From Liolophura sinensis (taxonomy: Eukaryota; Mollusca; Polyplacophora; Chitonida; Chitonidae): a DNA stretch of 64,000 nucleotides. Both the position numbers and the translations under genes were made by a program. Below the pieces are notes generated by a model that saw only the letters and a list, made by a program, of their open reading frames with translations, made no database searches and had not been told where the DNA came from. The DNA is taken from assembly GCF_032854445.1 (NCBI RefSeq), contig NC_088295.1, forward strand, positions 48,781,385 to 48,845,384, in the 5' to 3' direction. Positions 1 through 13,083 of this stretch are shown in pieces (the first letter of the stretch is position 1; each line of letters starts with the position of its first letter).

Positions 1-984
1 GTAACGGTGCTAGTTTGCCGAAAGGAGAACCAAGTTCAAGCTGTGATCGTTCAGTTTCTGGTGCATTGAATAATGAAGATGTCAAAAGTACTCACCAGCA
101 GCAGCATCCTTCAAAGGACACTGGTTTAGGGAGCTCAGAGTCAGGTCATGTGACATCTGATTCCGCATTGGCCACTGGTTCACGACCTCTGCGTAAAGGT
201 CAGGACTGGATAGAACCTGTTATCAGCTTGAACTACAGCACAGAGGGCACGACCTCCAGCACCATCCAGGTGGAGTTCACCTCTTTCCCACCAGAGGACA
301 AAGGGCCGAGTTTGTCGCAGACAAGCTCTGCAGTGCATGCAAACAGGACTGATGAGCCCTCTGGGCTAGCAAGCAAGCAAGAGAGTGTCATAGAGTCTCA
401 CAGCACATCAGGTAATGTGTTAGGGTCCAACAGACTCATTAGAACCAAGAATGACTCGGGTTCAGTAGATACATGTGGTTCACTTACGGCCACAGGAGAC
501 TCTTGTAGTTCCGAGACAGCTACAGTTGATAGTTCTAGTGCAGCTGCATTTGATAGTTCAGAGATGTCTACAGTCAATAGTTCTTCAGAGACAGCTGCAT
601 TTGATACTTCAGAGATGTCTACAGTCAATAGTTCTTCAGAGACAGCTGCAGTTCATAGTTCAAAGGTGGGTGCACATGATAGTTCAGGGATGTCTTCAGT
701 TGATTCATTGACAGCTGATGAAGAAAGTTTAGAGTCCGCTGCAGTTGATAGTTCGGCAGAGGCAATGGGAGATGAGCATTTAATGCACTCAGTAGAGGTT
801 ATAAAGGCAGGTGTTTCCAGCAGACACCCTGATGGTAATACCCAGACAGCAGACTGTGAGCAGGGAGCAATGACTAAGCAGTCAGATGCAGTGAGCTCCA
901 GGCTCACTAGCCAAGGTGATGTAATGAAAGCACAAGATCAAAGCACAACAGATCAGGGGAGACAACCCAGATGGCAAGATACAG
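1..984 (+). CDS. DCAF6: DCAF6 large Ser-rich exon with 51-bp internal duplication
   Basis: This exon holds the variable linker between the N- and C-terminal WD repeats. A conserved patch near 229-290 ([18 protein letters not shown]) resembles the DCAF6 family. From about 500 to 720 the protein is a degenerate Ser/Thr-rich repeat built on D/N-S-S-S-E-T/M. Two copies at 561-611 and 612-662 are almost identical over 51 bp, so 17 residues are duplicated in frame. The donor is GTTAGT at 985. The exon start is not in the window or lies at its very edge. Confidence 0.88.
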
Positions 985-3900
985 GTTAGTGCTGGATGTG
1001 TGGTGATAAAGGAACTAATCAAAGCATGCAAAACAACTTTATCCAAATATTGATGGACTTTATCCAAGAATTGAACATTCCCTGTGTTGAATGACACTAT
1101 AAAGACGAGCACCTCATAATATATCATCATACCTTGTTGACTTCTCACATGTGGTGTTTCTACTTAATACTGTTTTATAAAGGAGCTGCATCGGCTACTG
1201 TTGGAAGACATGCATTGTGAATTGGGTCTATGCCTGCCCATGTCAACATGACTCCAATATGGCTGACTGTCTATTGCTCTGCTAGGATGATGGTGTCAGG
1301 TGCAGCCCCTCTATCATTGTACATGTAGATCATGAAGGGTTGAGAGAAAGAGATGATTGTTAAACCCAGTTGAGTCACCCTCTTTAAATAAAGATTCTGA
1401 TTCAGTACATCTGAACTACACCTCCAACTGCTCCTGGTCATACCCAAGACCCAAGGCTCATGAATCTGCCTTATACATAAGACAGGCTTATCCGCAACTT
1501 CTGGTATCATTTCTCAACTTAGATTTTAATTTAGATGCTAATTTTCAGTTTTGTTTTGGAAGTGTAAGACGACTCGTAAGTCTCGACGAAAAAAAGTCCC
1601 CTGAATCAAATCACAATTTCAGTGCAGTTAGCCGTTTTGAAGTTAAACACTGAATTAATGCTTTAGACAGCTTTTTGATCCTCAGGCCTGTGCTACACCC
1701 GCAACACTGGACACACACCTCTAGTATACCTTATCGCTGTGACAGTATACCCCAAAATTCCAGTAGAATTAAAATATTATTTGCAGCACAGTTACATACA
1801 GAGAGCCAACATTTCAAATCTGCCGGATCATATGATAATTGTTAAACATCCTTGCCACACCTCCTTTGTATAATTCTTGCACTATCTTTGAGCATGTTGA
1901 CCAATAGACGTTCATACTTTAGCTTGCATAAATGCAGAGACATTGATTTTTCACCTTGCAGACACTTTTGCACCGTATCTTTCATAACTACTTAAATACA
2001 TTTTATTTCTTGTGGACTAACAGTGTTTAATGACTGATGATTGGTCTGAAGGATGTTTTAATTACACACTGTTTATTTCTATAGTGGAGTCAACATCAAG
2101 CCAGGTTGGATCAGGTACAAGGCAACGTCGTATTGGGAGGAGTGGGCCACCAACAGGTGACTTCCAGCTGGACTCTAGAGGAGACAGCAGTGATGAGGGC
2201 CCTGGAGAGGCATCAGCTCAGAGGAGGCAACCACAGCGGTAATTAACTACTGTCTTAAAGAGCTAGTTCAGTGTTGAGACATGTATGTACTGAAAGCAAG
2301 GTTAAATGATAAGATTGAGATAGTAGGAATTACTTTCTTACATTGTAAAAAAAGTGCATTGTATTAAAGCCACTGTTGTTAGTTTGGGAGGATGATATGG
2401 AAACAGACCATGCCGAATAGCACAGTTGGTTGAGCGTTCGCTTCAGGAATGGTAGATCCAGGATAAACCCTGCATCCAGTCACACCTAAGACTTTAAAAG
2501 AGGAAGTTGTAACTTTAGCATGAAGGGGATAGTGCAACAACTGGTTGACCCGTATCAGTATAATGGCTCGGGCAGGGGGGCTTACCTGCCTTCGGTAAGT
2601 TGTCTCAGTAAAGCAGCACTAGATAAAAGAGCAGTGGAAATCCGTCCTGCAACAAGGAGGCACATTACATACACCCTAAGGATTCCTTCATCGTCACATG
2701 ACTGAAAAATTCTTGATTGCGACGTTAAACCCCAAGCACTCACTCACACACTCACTAATACGGAAGCAAAAGTTTTCTGTTGATTCCCATTTTACCTGGT
2801 GTGACGTTATGCAAGAACACATGACGTCACCCATCACTGACATATAGCAACAATTTACATCGTACTTTCAAACGCCCATTATGTCATTCCAGCATAACTG
2901 CCTTACTCAATGGCATATCAGCCTGAGTCATTGTGAGATAAGGAATATTATCATCTCACATCAGGAAAATTTTACGGAAACTGCCGAAGATTTTGTTTTA
3001 TTGGGGTCATAAATAAAGTTATTCATCTTAAATGTTTTGAGCCGTGATGCTAGCAATATTCCATAGCGTATTCTTCATATCAGTTTAATATTTCCACCTG
3101 GCCTCTCGTGGTACTGAAGTAGCACTTGGATTAACAGTATTATCATTATTAGGGATTGCACAGTCTGTTAGCAAATATTCTTGTCCTGAAAATTGGCTGA
3201 CCACTCTGGAGTCAGCATGGTCAGGCACCAAATTGCCTGGAATACATCAACCACTAAACCAACAGGCTCTCCACAAAAACAGAAGACAGCTGACCGTTAG
3301 ACTTTAACTGTGAACATGCACTACCAGAATGGTCTGAGCCAATTTTCAGTACTAGAATCTATGCCTCTACAGCTAACATGCTTTACTAGAGTGGTCTCAG
3401 CCAGTTTTCAGCACTGGAGTCTGTGGCTGTCGAGCTGACATGCCTTACTAGAGTGGTCTCAGGCAATTTTCAGCACTGGAGTCTGTGGCTGTCGAGCTAA
3501 CATGCTTTACTAGAGTGGTCTTAGCCAGTTTTCAGCACTAGAATCTGTGCCTGTCGAGGTAACATGCTTTACCAGACTGGTCTCAGCCAATTTTCAGCAC
3601 TAGAGTCTGTGCCTCTACAGCTAACATGCATTACCAGAATGGTGTCAGCCAATTTTCAGCACTGGAGTCTGTGCCTCTACAGCTAACATGCATTACCAGA
3701 GTGGTGTCAGCCAATTTTCAGCACTAGAGTCTGTGCCTCTACAGCTAACATTCATTACCAGAGTGGTGTCAGCCAATTTTCAGCACTAGAGTCTGTGCCT
3801 CTACAGCTAACATGCATTACCAGAGTTGTGTCAGTCAATTTTCAGCACTAGAGTCTGTGCCTCTACAGCTAACATGCATTACCAGAGTGGTATCAGCCAA

Positions 3901-6900
3901 TTTTCAGCACTAGAGTCTGTGCCTCTACAGCTAACATTCATTACCAGAGTGGTGTCAGCCAATTTTCAGCACTAGAGTCTGTGCCTCTACAGCTAACATG
4001 CATTACCAGAATGGTGTCAGCCAATTTTCAGCACTAGAGTCTGTGCCTCTACAGCTAACATGCATTACCAGAGTTGTGTCAGTCAATTTTCAGCACTAGA
4101 GTCTGTGCCTCTACAGCTAACATGCATTACCAGAATGGTCTCAGCCAATTTTCAGCACTAGAGTCCGTGCCTCTACAGCTAACATGCATTACCAGAGTGG
4201 TGTCAGCCAATTTTCAGCACTAGAGTCTGTGCCTCTACAGCTAACATGCATTACCAGAGTTGTGTCAGCCAATTTTCAGCACTAGAGTCTGTGCATCTAC
4301 AGCTAACATGCATTACTAGAATGGTCTCAGCCAATTTTCAGCACTAGAGTCTGTGCCTCTACAGCTAACATGCATTACCAGAGTGGTATCAGCCAATTTT
4401 CAGCACTAGAGTCTGTGCCTCTACAGCTAACATTCATTACCAGAGTGGTGTCAGCCAATTTTCAGCACTAGAGTCTGTGTCTCTACAGCTAACATGCATT
4501 ACCAGAATGGTCTCAGCCAATTTTCAGCACTAGAGTCTGTGCCTCTACAGCTAACATGCATTACCAGAATGGTCTCAGCCAATTTTCAGCACTAGAGTCT
4601 GTGCCTCTACAGCTAACATAACTACTTAGAATCCACTTTCTAATGACATCTGCCAATGTGAGCTTCTGTCGTGTTTCCTGTAGGTGTATTCATTTATGTG
4701 ATTGGGATTTAACTCTTGTACTCAAGAAAATTGACACTTTCACTGATAAACTCGTGCAGAGTGCCTGGAGCAAACATCACCCTTTTGGCAAATAGTTTGA
4801 TAAAGGTCCTAACTGAAAGTTTCTAGCAAATGTTATTGGTCAAGAGTGAAACAGAGGTTTTTACGTATGATGCCATGTGTTCATGAATATTCAACATAAT
4901 TTACATATTATGTAACACTTGTGGCCCTTTGCACTTGGCGTGTGGTCTGGCAGGCAAAGCCAAACGCTGCTGAATGGGAGTTTTAAATCTCCATGCAAAC
5001 AAAGAAACAATGATAGCATTCTCTGATGCATCGCACAGACACAATGTTGACAGTCTTCTGTATTGAGCTGTGACTAAGACAGTTTTCCTTTCTAGAGATG
5101 ACTCTGACGATTTAGAGCGTAATGTAGCAGCAATCCGTCTTCAGAACTTCTATAGGAAGAAACATGCAGAGCGTGAAGAGAAGGACTTGGATGCCATCCA
5201 AGTGTATCAGCCCAAAGTCAAGCGGAAATACAGAGGTCACAGAAATGCCAGAACAATGGTAAGCCCCTTTTAATCCTGTCAATGAAATAATTAATTATAA
5301 AATATAAATATCAAAGGACATGCATCATTGACGGGAAGAAAAATGATTTTCCAGCATTTACATGCCTTGGGTTCTATCACCCAGATTTACAGGGTAATTT
5401 GTTTTTGATGAAACCAAAGCTTTTGATGCCAGCATTCAATCTGCATTGAGGCATCAACTGGTTTTATATCGCTGATGACGTTGTTTAACTGTGTCAGTCA
5501 CAGCAACTGTATTTTGTATTGAACTGTAGTTGCTGTCTTCAAAATGTTTAGTTTATTTGGTGTTTTAAGAGTCCAGAGGAAGACATAGCTTCTGCCTTTT
5601 GACACCCACCTGTAACTGATCTAGCATGAAATAGATGTGAACCTGTGACTGTTGGATTATAAATGTGTGCATGCCTTACTTTCAGATCAAGGAGGCCAAC
5701 TTCTGGGGGGATGGGTTTGTGATGAGTGGTTCAGACTGTGGTCATATCTTCATGTGGGACAGAAACACTACAGAGCTGGTCATGTTACTGGAGGCAGACC
5801 GCCATGTCGTTAACTGTCTTCAGCCACACCCCTTTGACCCAGGTCAGTTAAAATGGACAGTAGAGCACTTAGTGACTCAATGAATATCAGGAGAAAAGAG
5901 AGTATGTACAATGTTGTGGGGATGAGGAAATATGCCCGGTCTAATAAGTTTGAAAGTTTGAGATGTTTTACAACTTTACACAGATGTTTCTGTGTGGTAT
6001 GTTACTGATAATAGTGGTTGCTCATACAATGTGTCTGTGTTTTTCCAGTGTTGGCCTCCAGTGGTATAGACTATGATATCAAGGTCTGGGCACCTCTTTC
6101 TTCCACACAGTACTTTGACCAGACCTCAGCTGCAGAGGTATCATTCCTTATTCTTTTGCCTATAACCATAACATAGTTTAACGAAGTTCATTTAGAGGTA
6201 GTTCACATAATTCATTTCCTCCCACCATAATGCTGGTCGCTGTCATAAAAGTGAAATGTTCTTGAGTACAGCGTAAAACATTAATCAGATAAATAAACAT
6301 TCCTCTACATCTTTATTATGGTGTTGCACAACAATCAAGCAAATAAATTAATAAATTTAAGTTGGACTTGATTGCTTATTGACAACTGTTTTTTTATGGC
6401 TGCAGATAATACGTCGTAATGAGGTGATGCTGGAGGAGACAAGAGACACCATCACTGTGCCTGCGGCATTCATGCTGCGTGTTTTGGCCTCACTAAATCA
6501 CATCCGAACAGGTAAGACAGGAAGGGTGGTGGAAGGATTATTGCGTGGGGAACTTGATCCAATACTGAGTTTTCTGTTTTTGTTGTATAACGTTACGACA
6601 ACAAAGTGATGAGGTCATTTCATGGAACAGTTGGGTCAAGTCTGTCAATTTTAACATGAGGTGGCAGGTGTATATAGGATATAGAAACTAATTAAACATG
6701 ATTAGGTTAATCTTCTGAATTATATTCTTTGATGGGTTTTGGTATTGGTTTAGATATAATGATATTCTGTCAGTGGTGTTGTATTTGATTGAGCATGGTA
6801 TTTTGCTATACATTGATATAATTTTTTACAAAATTTACTGTACCAGGCCCCTGGTCTGTTTCTCCAAGTAAGATAATGTTGTTTGGTCGAGAAAAAAATT

Positions 6901-7054
6901 ACATTTTTCGTTTGGTCAATATTCCCTCTTCACAAAGCAGTTCTTAAACCAGTACTTACGCTGAATCTGCCACATGGCTTATCACTTTGTCAATTCTTTC
7001 TTGTGTTTTGCAGGCAGGCCGTCTGAAAATGAATCTGCCAGCGACAGTGATTGA
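1..7054 (+). CDS. DCAF6: DCAF6 (NRIP / IQWD1), 3' part of gene, 7 exons in window
   Basis: DDB1- and CUL4-associated factor 6 is a WD40 substrate receptor of CRL4 ubiquitin ligases and, in mammals, a nuclear-receptor and calmodulin-binding cofactor. Exons read as 1-984 (open at the left edge, first full codon at 3), 2085-2238, 5096-5258, 5686-5842, 6049-6137, 6406-6511 and 7014-7054 (stop TGA 7052-7054). All junctions have GT-AG ends and compatible phases. The part seen encodes about 564 residues: a Ser/Thr-rich acidic insert, an IQ motif, then the C-terminal WD repeats ([12 protein letters not shown] and [13 protein letters not shown]), and an acidic tail ending SASDSD. Human DCAF6 is about 860 residues, so the N-terminal WD repeats lie before the window. 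No frameshifts were seen. Identification rests on remembered family similarity and is strong. Confidence 0.93.
2412..2757 (+). mobile_element. V-SINE-like element, copy 1
   Basis: A tRNA-like 5' region (TAGCACAGTTGGTTGAGCG, box A-like, then GGTAGATCCAGGAT) is followed by a body shared with the copy at 13345-13680 and a 3' end GACGTTAAACCCCAAGCACT with CACT/CACA repeats. This 3' end is typical of V-SINE elements of molluscs (for example RUDI). The exact family name is not verified. The small ORF at 2520-2705 lies inside it and is not a gene. Confidence 0.75.
3340..4617 (+). repeat. 62-bp minisatellite in DCAF6 intron (about 20 copies)
   Basis: The unit of 62 bp carries the core CAGCACTAGAGTCTGTGCCT followed by CTACAGCTAACATGCATTACC. 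The first copies (3340-3600) are the most diverged. Later copies are near-identical and differ by recurring variants (GCAT/TCAT, GAGTGG/GAATGG/GAGTTG), which suggests amplification of multi-unit blocks. The array ends about 480 bp before the IQ exon. Confidence 0.95.
5096..5258 (+). CDS. DCAF6: DCAF6 IQ-motif exon
   Basis: The exon encodes an IQ-like motif ([13 protein letters not shown]) embedded in a basic and acidic helix, as in DCAF6/NRIP, where the IQ motif binds calmodulin in mammals. Calmodulin binding here is inference. The acceptor is a pyrimidine-rich TTTCCTTTCTAG and the donor is GTAAGC. Confidence 0.92.
6216..6300 (+). mobile_element. SINE type A, 3' fragment
   Basis: A truncated copy of the dispersed SINE with CCCACCATAATGCTGG, AAGTGAAATGTTCTTGAGTA and an AAATAAAC tail, between two DCAF6 exons. 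Confidence 0.7.
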
Positions 7055-10000
7055 GATCAAGGCGTCTTATGGTCTGGAGGATGAAATCTCATATTACCTG
7101 CAAAACTATAATGATAAGATGTGTCTTCATTAACATATCATATATTGTTACTGAAGAGAGCAGAGTAGATGTAGTAGAAGAGAGATGTATTTTCACAGTG
7201 CTTGAACAATTGTTTTGTTTTTTACCCAAACTGGCAGCTAGATATCCTTTTCCACCTACAACTCTATCTAACAAATACTCAAAGAATATTTTCACTTTGT
7301 AAGCTTATAACTTGCATCAACTATAACGTTATAACTTTGTATGTAACATGCCTGCTTCAGGATGTACCTTGTTACCTGCAAAATGCAAATGTCATTTGTG
7401 TTATCTGCTGTTGTTTTGACATTGTTTTGATTGCAGTGCCAAGATGTCAGTAGTTAATTATTGCAATGTTAAGATTTGTTAAACAGGAGTGAATTTCAGC
7501 TGCAGCAGGTATTGTCTAGAAAAAGCAGTCGCTTAAATACTGGGTTGATTAAAATTGAGCTCTGTGGGTTTTGACATTCTGCAGAGACTAGCTCTCTTTA
7601 ATGTTGGTCAGGTAGATCTCGTCCACTTTCAAATACCATAGTTTTATATGTATAACAGGCATTTTGCAAACTGAGGCAACTGTCAGAAATCTTATAAAGT
7701 AACCTCCCTACAAATCCAGTGAAACCAACATGTAACACTAGCCATGGTAAATGACCCAAAACTTTGCGCATAACAAACTGCACATTTTGAGGTTTATTGA
7801 TCTTAGAAAGGTATTTTGAAGTTTGTTTGAAAGGTAGGATGATGTCCCACTGGAAAAGGCATATTTCAGCACCAAAAGTAAAATTTTGTGTCATTTATTT
7901 GCTTTTAAACATGCCCTTTTTGGGGGCAATATTTTAGGTCATTTGCCATATTACACATAAAGAGAACCATGAATCTCAGTCCTGTGTGGACACAGTGTTC
8001 GCTATTTCACCAGTCGCTCATAAAGTCAGCAACAATGTAATAAAACTTTAAAAAAGGTTAAGCAAATCTGCATTAAATCAAAATGATTTTGTGTCCAGTC
8101 TGTGTGTTTAAGTAGAGAGAAAACTATGTGAAGAATTTGTACTAACCTACAGAAAAGTGATGTGAACAACAGAGGTATGACAAGTTGCTTTCTTTGAGAC
8201 ACTCCCGTGCTGTAAACATATTCTAGCACCCTGACCACACTCTAGTGTATAGCTTGTACAGATAAAGGTGTCATCATGAAATCAGTATACTCTACCTGTA
8301 TTATGGGGCCTTATTGGCAGAGTAGTCAACAGTGTTGTGGCTGGGGGATGCATACTACCCCTCTGTGATTGTGCTCTTGTGTTCAAATCCAGCCCTGATA
8401 TGTGTTGCCGTATTAAAGAGTCTTAATTACCTTGTAAAATGGAGTGGTTGGCGATGGATGGTTATGTTGAATATGGTGTGAAGCACCTGTCAATAAAATA
8501 AATCATTTGTACTTAGAATTAAGCAATGTATTGACAAATTTGTGATGTCTGTCTTGTTAATGACAGTTAAAGTTTATCCAACTCCAGGTTTCTGGAGTTA
8601 TTTATTCATTTTCAGGTACAGGTATAATATGTTGTGGTATTTGATATTTTCATTAATATGTAATCACCATAATTCTCTTGGATCAGTGTTTCTGATGTAC
8701 CTGTAAGTCTATGGTCATTATTGCGCACAGTGGCATAGATTTTAGTAACAAATTTTAAGCAAGTAGTTGTACTTTCACGTTCACTTTTCAATTCATGTTG
8801 TGCATGCAGCCCTGAAAACTGATTATTGTACTTGCAAAATTTTGCCACAAATTGTCAGTTCGTAGCACTTAAAATTTAGAAACAGCTGTGTTTCAAGTTG
8901 GCAAAGTTTAATGTCTTGAATTGGATATTTGTCTGTAATACCAATAGGTTATATGTTCTTTGTGCCATGCTGTAAGCCCACCACAGTCACACCATCTTGT
9001 AACTGGCTCGTGGCATTCCAGTAGCCAATGATTGTTTTACTGCAGACATAGTATCGAGGATTGTGGTTGTCCTGGTGATGAGCTAATAAGAAAATTATGT
9101 CACCGTTTCACTGCAGTTCCACATGTACACTACAGGTACACTATTCACATGCTAGTGAATTACTACTCAGTTGTCTGATGAGAACTTTCCTCCCCTTTAA
9201 CAGTATGTCACTGACAGTAACCAAGTATTTATCGCAGTCCTCCAGTACTTGCCACTCCCAGTTGGTTTAGGGTAAGTGTGTGCATGTAGGTAAGACTTAA
9301 TCAGTGTTTAGTATTTCTCTTTAGTGTATTTATATGGTTACACATTGTACTCTCAGAAAGAAAACTTGTACATTTTCTGTATATACATCATGCATATGGA
9401 TAATGTTGGCCCAGTATAATGCTGTGTTACACGTGTAAATATTATCAACAATGTTTGCATAAGCACAGTTGATTGTATATCATATAATGGCTTGCTAAGC
9501 AGCACTTGCTGTTTTGGTCGTATGTTTGTATATGTATCCTAAATACTGAGTATTGCTTGTTCTTCATGTTGTTTGATAATTTTGGTAGGTCAGTTGCTGT
9601 ACTTTACTCCAATCTGTGTCACTGGGGGACAAATGCAGGAAGTTTTCTTGTTAGCCATTTACTGTATGTAATAGTGTGTGATTCATGAAAAGCATTTTGA
9701 TAGCTTAATATTTGATTTTAGAACATGGTTTCAAAAAGCTGAATATTTTTGCTTAGTTGAGAGATGTGCATGAGTTCATTGTATTTAGTGTTTCACTTCA
9801 ATTTTTTCATGAAACACTTGAGTGTTGGGCTGAAAACCTATTAACTTATTAGCAAACAATTTACTCAGTGAACTTAAAAGTTTTTGTGAAACTGGGGTAG
9901 CAGTTTCTGATAAATATGGTCAATTTCATTGGTGTATTCTGCCAAAGGATTTTAGTTAAATTAGATTGCAGATTTATGATAAAAACAATTGCTAGGACAA

Positions 10001-10860
10001 TGTTCATTCTACTTCAGGGATGGGTGAGTGTAACAATAAGGCCTAGAAAGCTGTGTTACTGCATTCAATAGGCCGTACTGTATCAGAATGATACTGTATT
10101 CTAATTTACTTGTAATTGGTTTAAAAAAAGTGGTCATATTAGCTAATATTTAGGGTGTTCTAACTGATAAATGTATGTGTCCGCTAGCTTGGTACTTGTA
10201 TAAATTAAATGATGTTTTGGTAAAGTTTGACAGTTTGTAAATAAATGAACTGTTTTCAGTGAATATAATAATACTGGTACTTAATGCATAAACATGATGT
10301 CTACATGACAATTTTTCTGGAATGGCTAGACTACGTATTTTCTATGCAATTTTGAAAAATGATCTGATCTGAGTGTTTCTTATGAGTCATGCTATTCAAG
10401 TTTGAACATCGGCAAACTGCTATACTAACAACGATGTGGCACGCACTTACATTATTGACCTGTGTGTTGGGAGAGAAGATTATTGTAGTATAAACATCAC
10501 TGTACTGATCAGTCTGCGCTACCTCATGTTTCAGTGGGCATGTTGTTTTTTCGGTTGTAAGGGAATTCCCAATTTATAAACTGATGCCTTGCAAAGAGTA
10601 GCTCCTCTCCGATTGGCTGCTTATTGAGTGAGTAAAAGCCACACCCACTCATATTTTGAGTGTTGCAAGGAGATTGGATCTGTGTTGGTTTGGTGGATTG
10701 GATTCAGTGTTATTTTAATTAGATGACAATAGAACTATCAGTTGATTGTTCAGCTGTGAAAATTACAATCAGGACTGTTTTGTGTACTGTATCAGAGTGG
10801 ACAAACAGTAAAGTTTGTATATAGTCACTGTAAACTAACAATAAAGTATCAGTGCCAAAT
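7055..10860 (+). other. DCAF6 putative 3'UTR and downstream sequence
   Basis: No coding exon was recognised. AATAAA signals occur at 8492-8497 (inside a SINE-like tail) and at 10840-10845, the latter followed by GT/T-rich sequence, so the 3'UTR could run to about 10.86 kb. 8325-8505 resembles a degraded type B SINE (GTGTTCAAATCCAGCCCTG, B-box-like). ORFs in this stretch are short and unlike known proteins. Confidence 0.45.
10840..10845 (+). terminator. candidate polyadenylation signal AATAAA (DCAF6)
   Basis: A canonical hexamer followed within 15-40 nt by a T/GT-rich stretch. It is a possible distal end for DCAF6. No transcript evidence is available here. Confidence 0.35.
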
Positions 10861-11809
10861 TTTTCGTCTGCTTTTTTTGTCAGTTTTGTGAGGCGTGGTT
10901 ATACTGTTACTGTCGATAAAGGCCATTGCTCTCGCTCTCTGAGACAAATAAGCCCTGGACTAATGCAATCGGTTGTGTGGTTACATCTATTAAACTGCAC
11001 TGATACATGTACACCTTTAAGTCAGTCTGTCAGGTAGGCCCTGTACCTGCATGGTGAAGGGTGATGGCTACACGGCTTATTCCAGGCACTGTGGTTTTCA
11101 CCACCCATAACCCTGACTGCAGTCATTTTGGTCTAAAAGCCTGAAAATGAAACTTGACATCCATATACTGAAAACACCAGAGCCAAATAATAAATCTTCA
11201 TTCAGGCACCTGCGTGGTGAAGGGCACCATCACTTCCATGTGTTATATATTCATGAAAAATTAAAACTCCACCTGCAGAACGACACAAGTTGTAGCCGAG
11301 ACACAGACGGAACAAACAGGAACAAAACTTTACTGCTACAGGCAGGTCGGAAGCAGTTTTAAAGTGGTGCAACTGGATCGACTATCCCAGAACAAAAGGC
11401 AAGGGTTGAGGGGACACCTATGGGCCCCGAAAGCTTGGGGATGCTAGATTACCCGATGGAGATGCTCTGAAATCTTTTAACGTTTTTGTTTTTTTATTCT
11501 TTTCAGAGATCCACTGGAGTTTGGGATGTGCTGAACAGTCTATAGTGTACATATATGTGGATGGGCATTCATTTTGTTGGTCATCATTAAATTGGTTCGA
11601 CTTTACTTTGGATTTATTTTATTTTTTATTTACTTTTTTCAGTGTTTTTTTTTTTGTTTTCTTGTTTGATGAAATGTGGTACCAGCCATACTGCTTCTTA
11701 TGCCACTGTGCTGTAGGCCACATGTACTGGCCTAATGATGTTGGCAGTGTAGGATATCGATACCTTTTGTTTGTAAACAGATTAGTCTTGTAAGCCATAA
11801 CATTATTAT

Positions 11810-12690
11810 ACGCCTACGCCAACAGGCGGAGCATATTATGTTATAGCGATTTTCGTCTCTCTGCCCATTCGTCCATATCCGTGTCCGAGCTATAACTCCA
11901 AAAGTTTTCAACATGGAGTATTAGCTTTTGGTGGATATATATAGATACACAGACGACAATGTGTTGCTACTCACGTTTGTCCATTTTCGTGGCTGTCGTG
12001 GTAACCAGATAGCCATTTTCCCTATATATATGGCCTACCACATAAGTAGATATGATTTCAGGTCTGGGCTATAATTCCAACTGTTTTCTGTGTAGAGTTT
12101 TAATCTTTGGTGATAACGTACATAATCAGATGATGATGTGTTGTGACTCACAGTTGTTCATTTTCGCTGTTTTCATGGTAACCAGATAGCCATGTTTCCT
12201 ATGTATAATGCTAGTACATAAATAGACACAATTTTATATCTGGGCTGTAACTCTTAATAGTTTTCTACATACAGTTTTAATTTTCGGTGGATACACGCAT
12301 GTAGATATACAGATAATGATGTGTCGTGACTCACATTTGTCTACTTTCGCAGTTATCATGGTAACCAGATACAGCCATTTTCCTGATATATACGATATAA
12401 ATAGATACAATTTCGTGTCTGCGCTACAACTCTTCCACGCCAAGTTTTAATTTTTGGTGGATAAATAGATACACAGAGGACGATGTGTCACAACTTACAT
12501 TTGTCCATTTTCGTGGTTGTTCATGGTAACCGGGGTAGCTGTTTTCCTCATATATACTAAAAAAATGGATACAATTTCATGTCTGGGCTATAACTCCAAC
12601 CGCGTTCCGCATAAAGTTTTCATTCGTGGTGGACACATTTGTTGACTTGCGCGGTTGTCGTGGTAACCACATACCTATCTTCAACACCCA
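11810..12690. repeat. degenerate tandem repeat, period about 180 bp
   Basis: About five diverged copies share a CTGGGCTATAACTCCAAC-like segment, AGTTTTAATTTTTGGTGGATA, ACAGATGATGATGTGTTGTG and CATTTGTCCATTTTCGTGG, ending TGTCATGGTAACCAGATAGC. No gene was seen. The array lies between DCAF6 and CHORDC1. Confidence 0.8.
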
Positions 12691-13017
12691 TGAAGATCCC
12701 CCTGGTGGATTATACTCATCAAAATTCTGCTGGTATTATTTTGTACATTTCTAACAAATGCATTTGTTTGGGCGTATGTTGTGTTCACCTAAACTCTTGT
12801 TGTGGAATATCCCAAATAATTAACTGATTTACTTGAATTCCTCAGCTTTGTCATGGTAGGGCAAGATCTGCTGCATGGCTTGGCCGTGCTACAGCTTAAA
12901 TCCATTTGGATTGTAAAAGGTTGTAGGAATCGAAATATCGCGAAGGGTCGATCACGTTTTACTTAGGCCATTCTGGTTGTGACGTTTGAGAGTTAGAATT
13001 GCGTTGAAAGAAACAAC

Positions 13018-13083
13018 ATGGCTTTACTTCAATGTTACAACAAGGGCTGTGGACAGAAATATGACCCAAACGAAACAAAGACG
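13018..13083 (+). CDS. CHORDC1: CHORDC1 exon 1, apparent 1-base deletion
   Basis: Encodes the first half of CHORD1 with zinc-ligand cysteines (QCYNKGCG). As written it ends in phase 0 before GTAAGT, but exon 2 needs one incoming base. One extra A in the GAAAC run near 13073 would give YDPNENKDDSC across the junction, which aligns residue for residue with human FDPETNSDDAC. An unseen micro-exon is the alternative. Confidence 0.85.

Noticed and set aside
3340-4617. CRISPR-like array
   Set aside because: Direct tandem units without unique spacers in a eukaryotic intron; it is a minisatellite.
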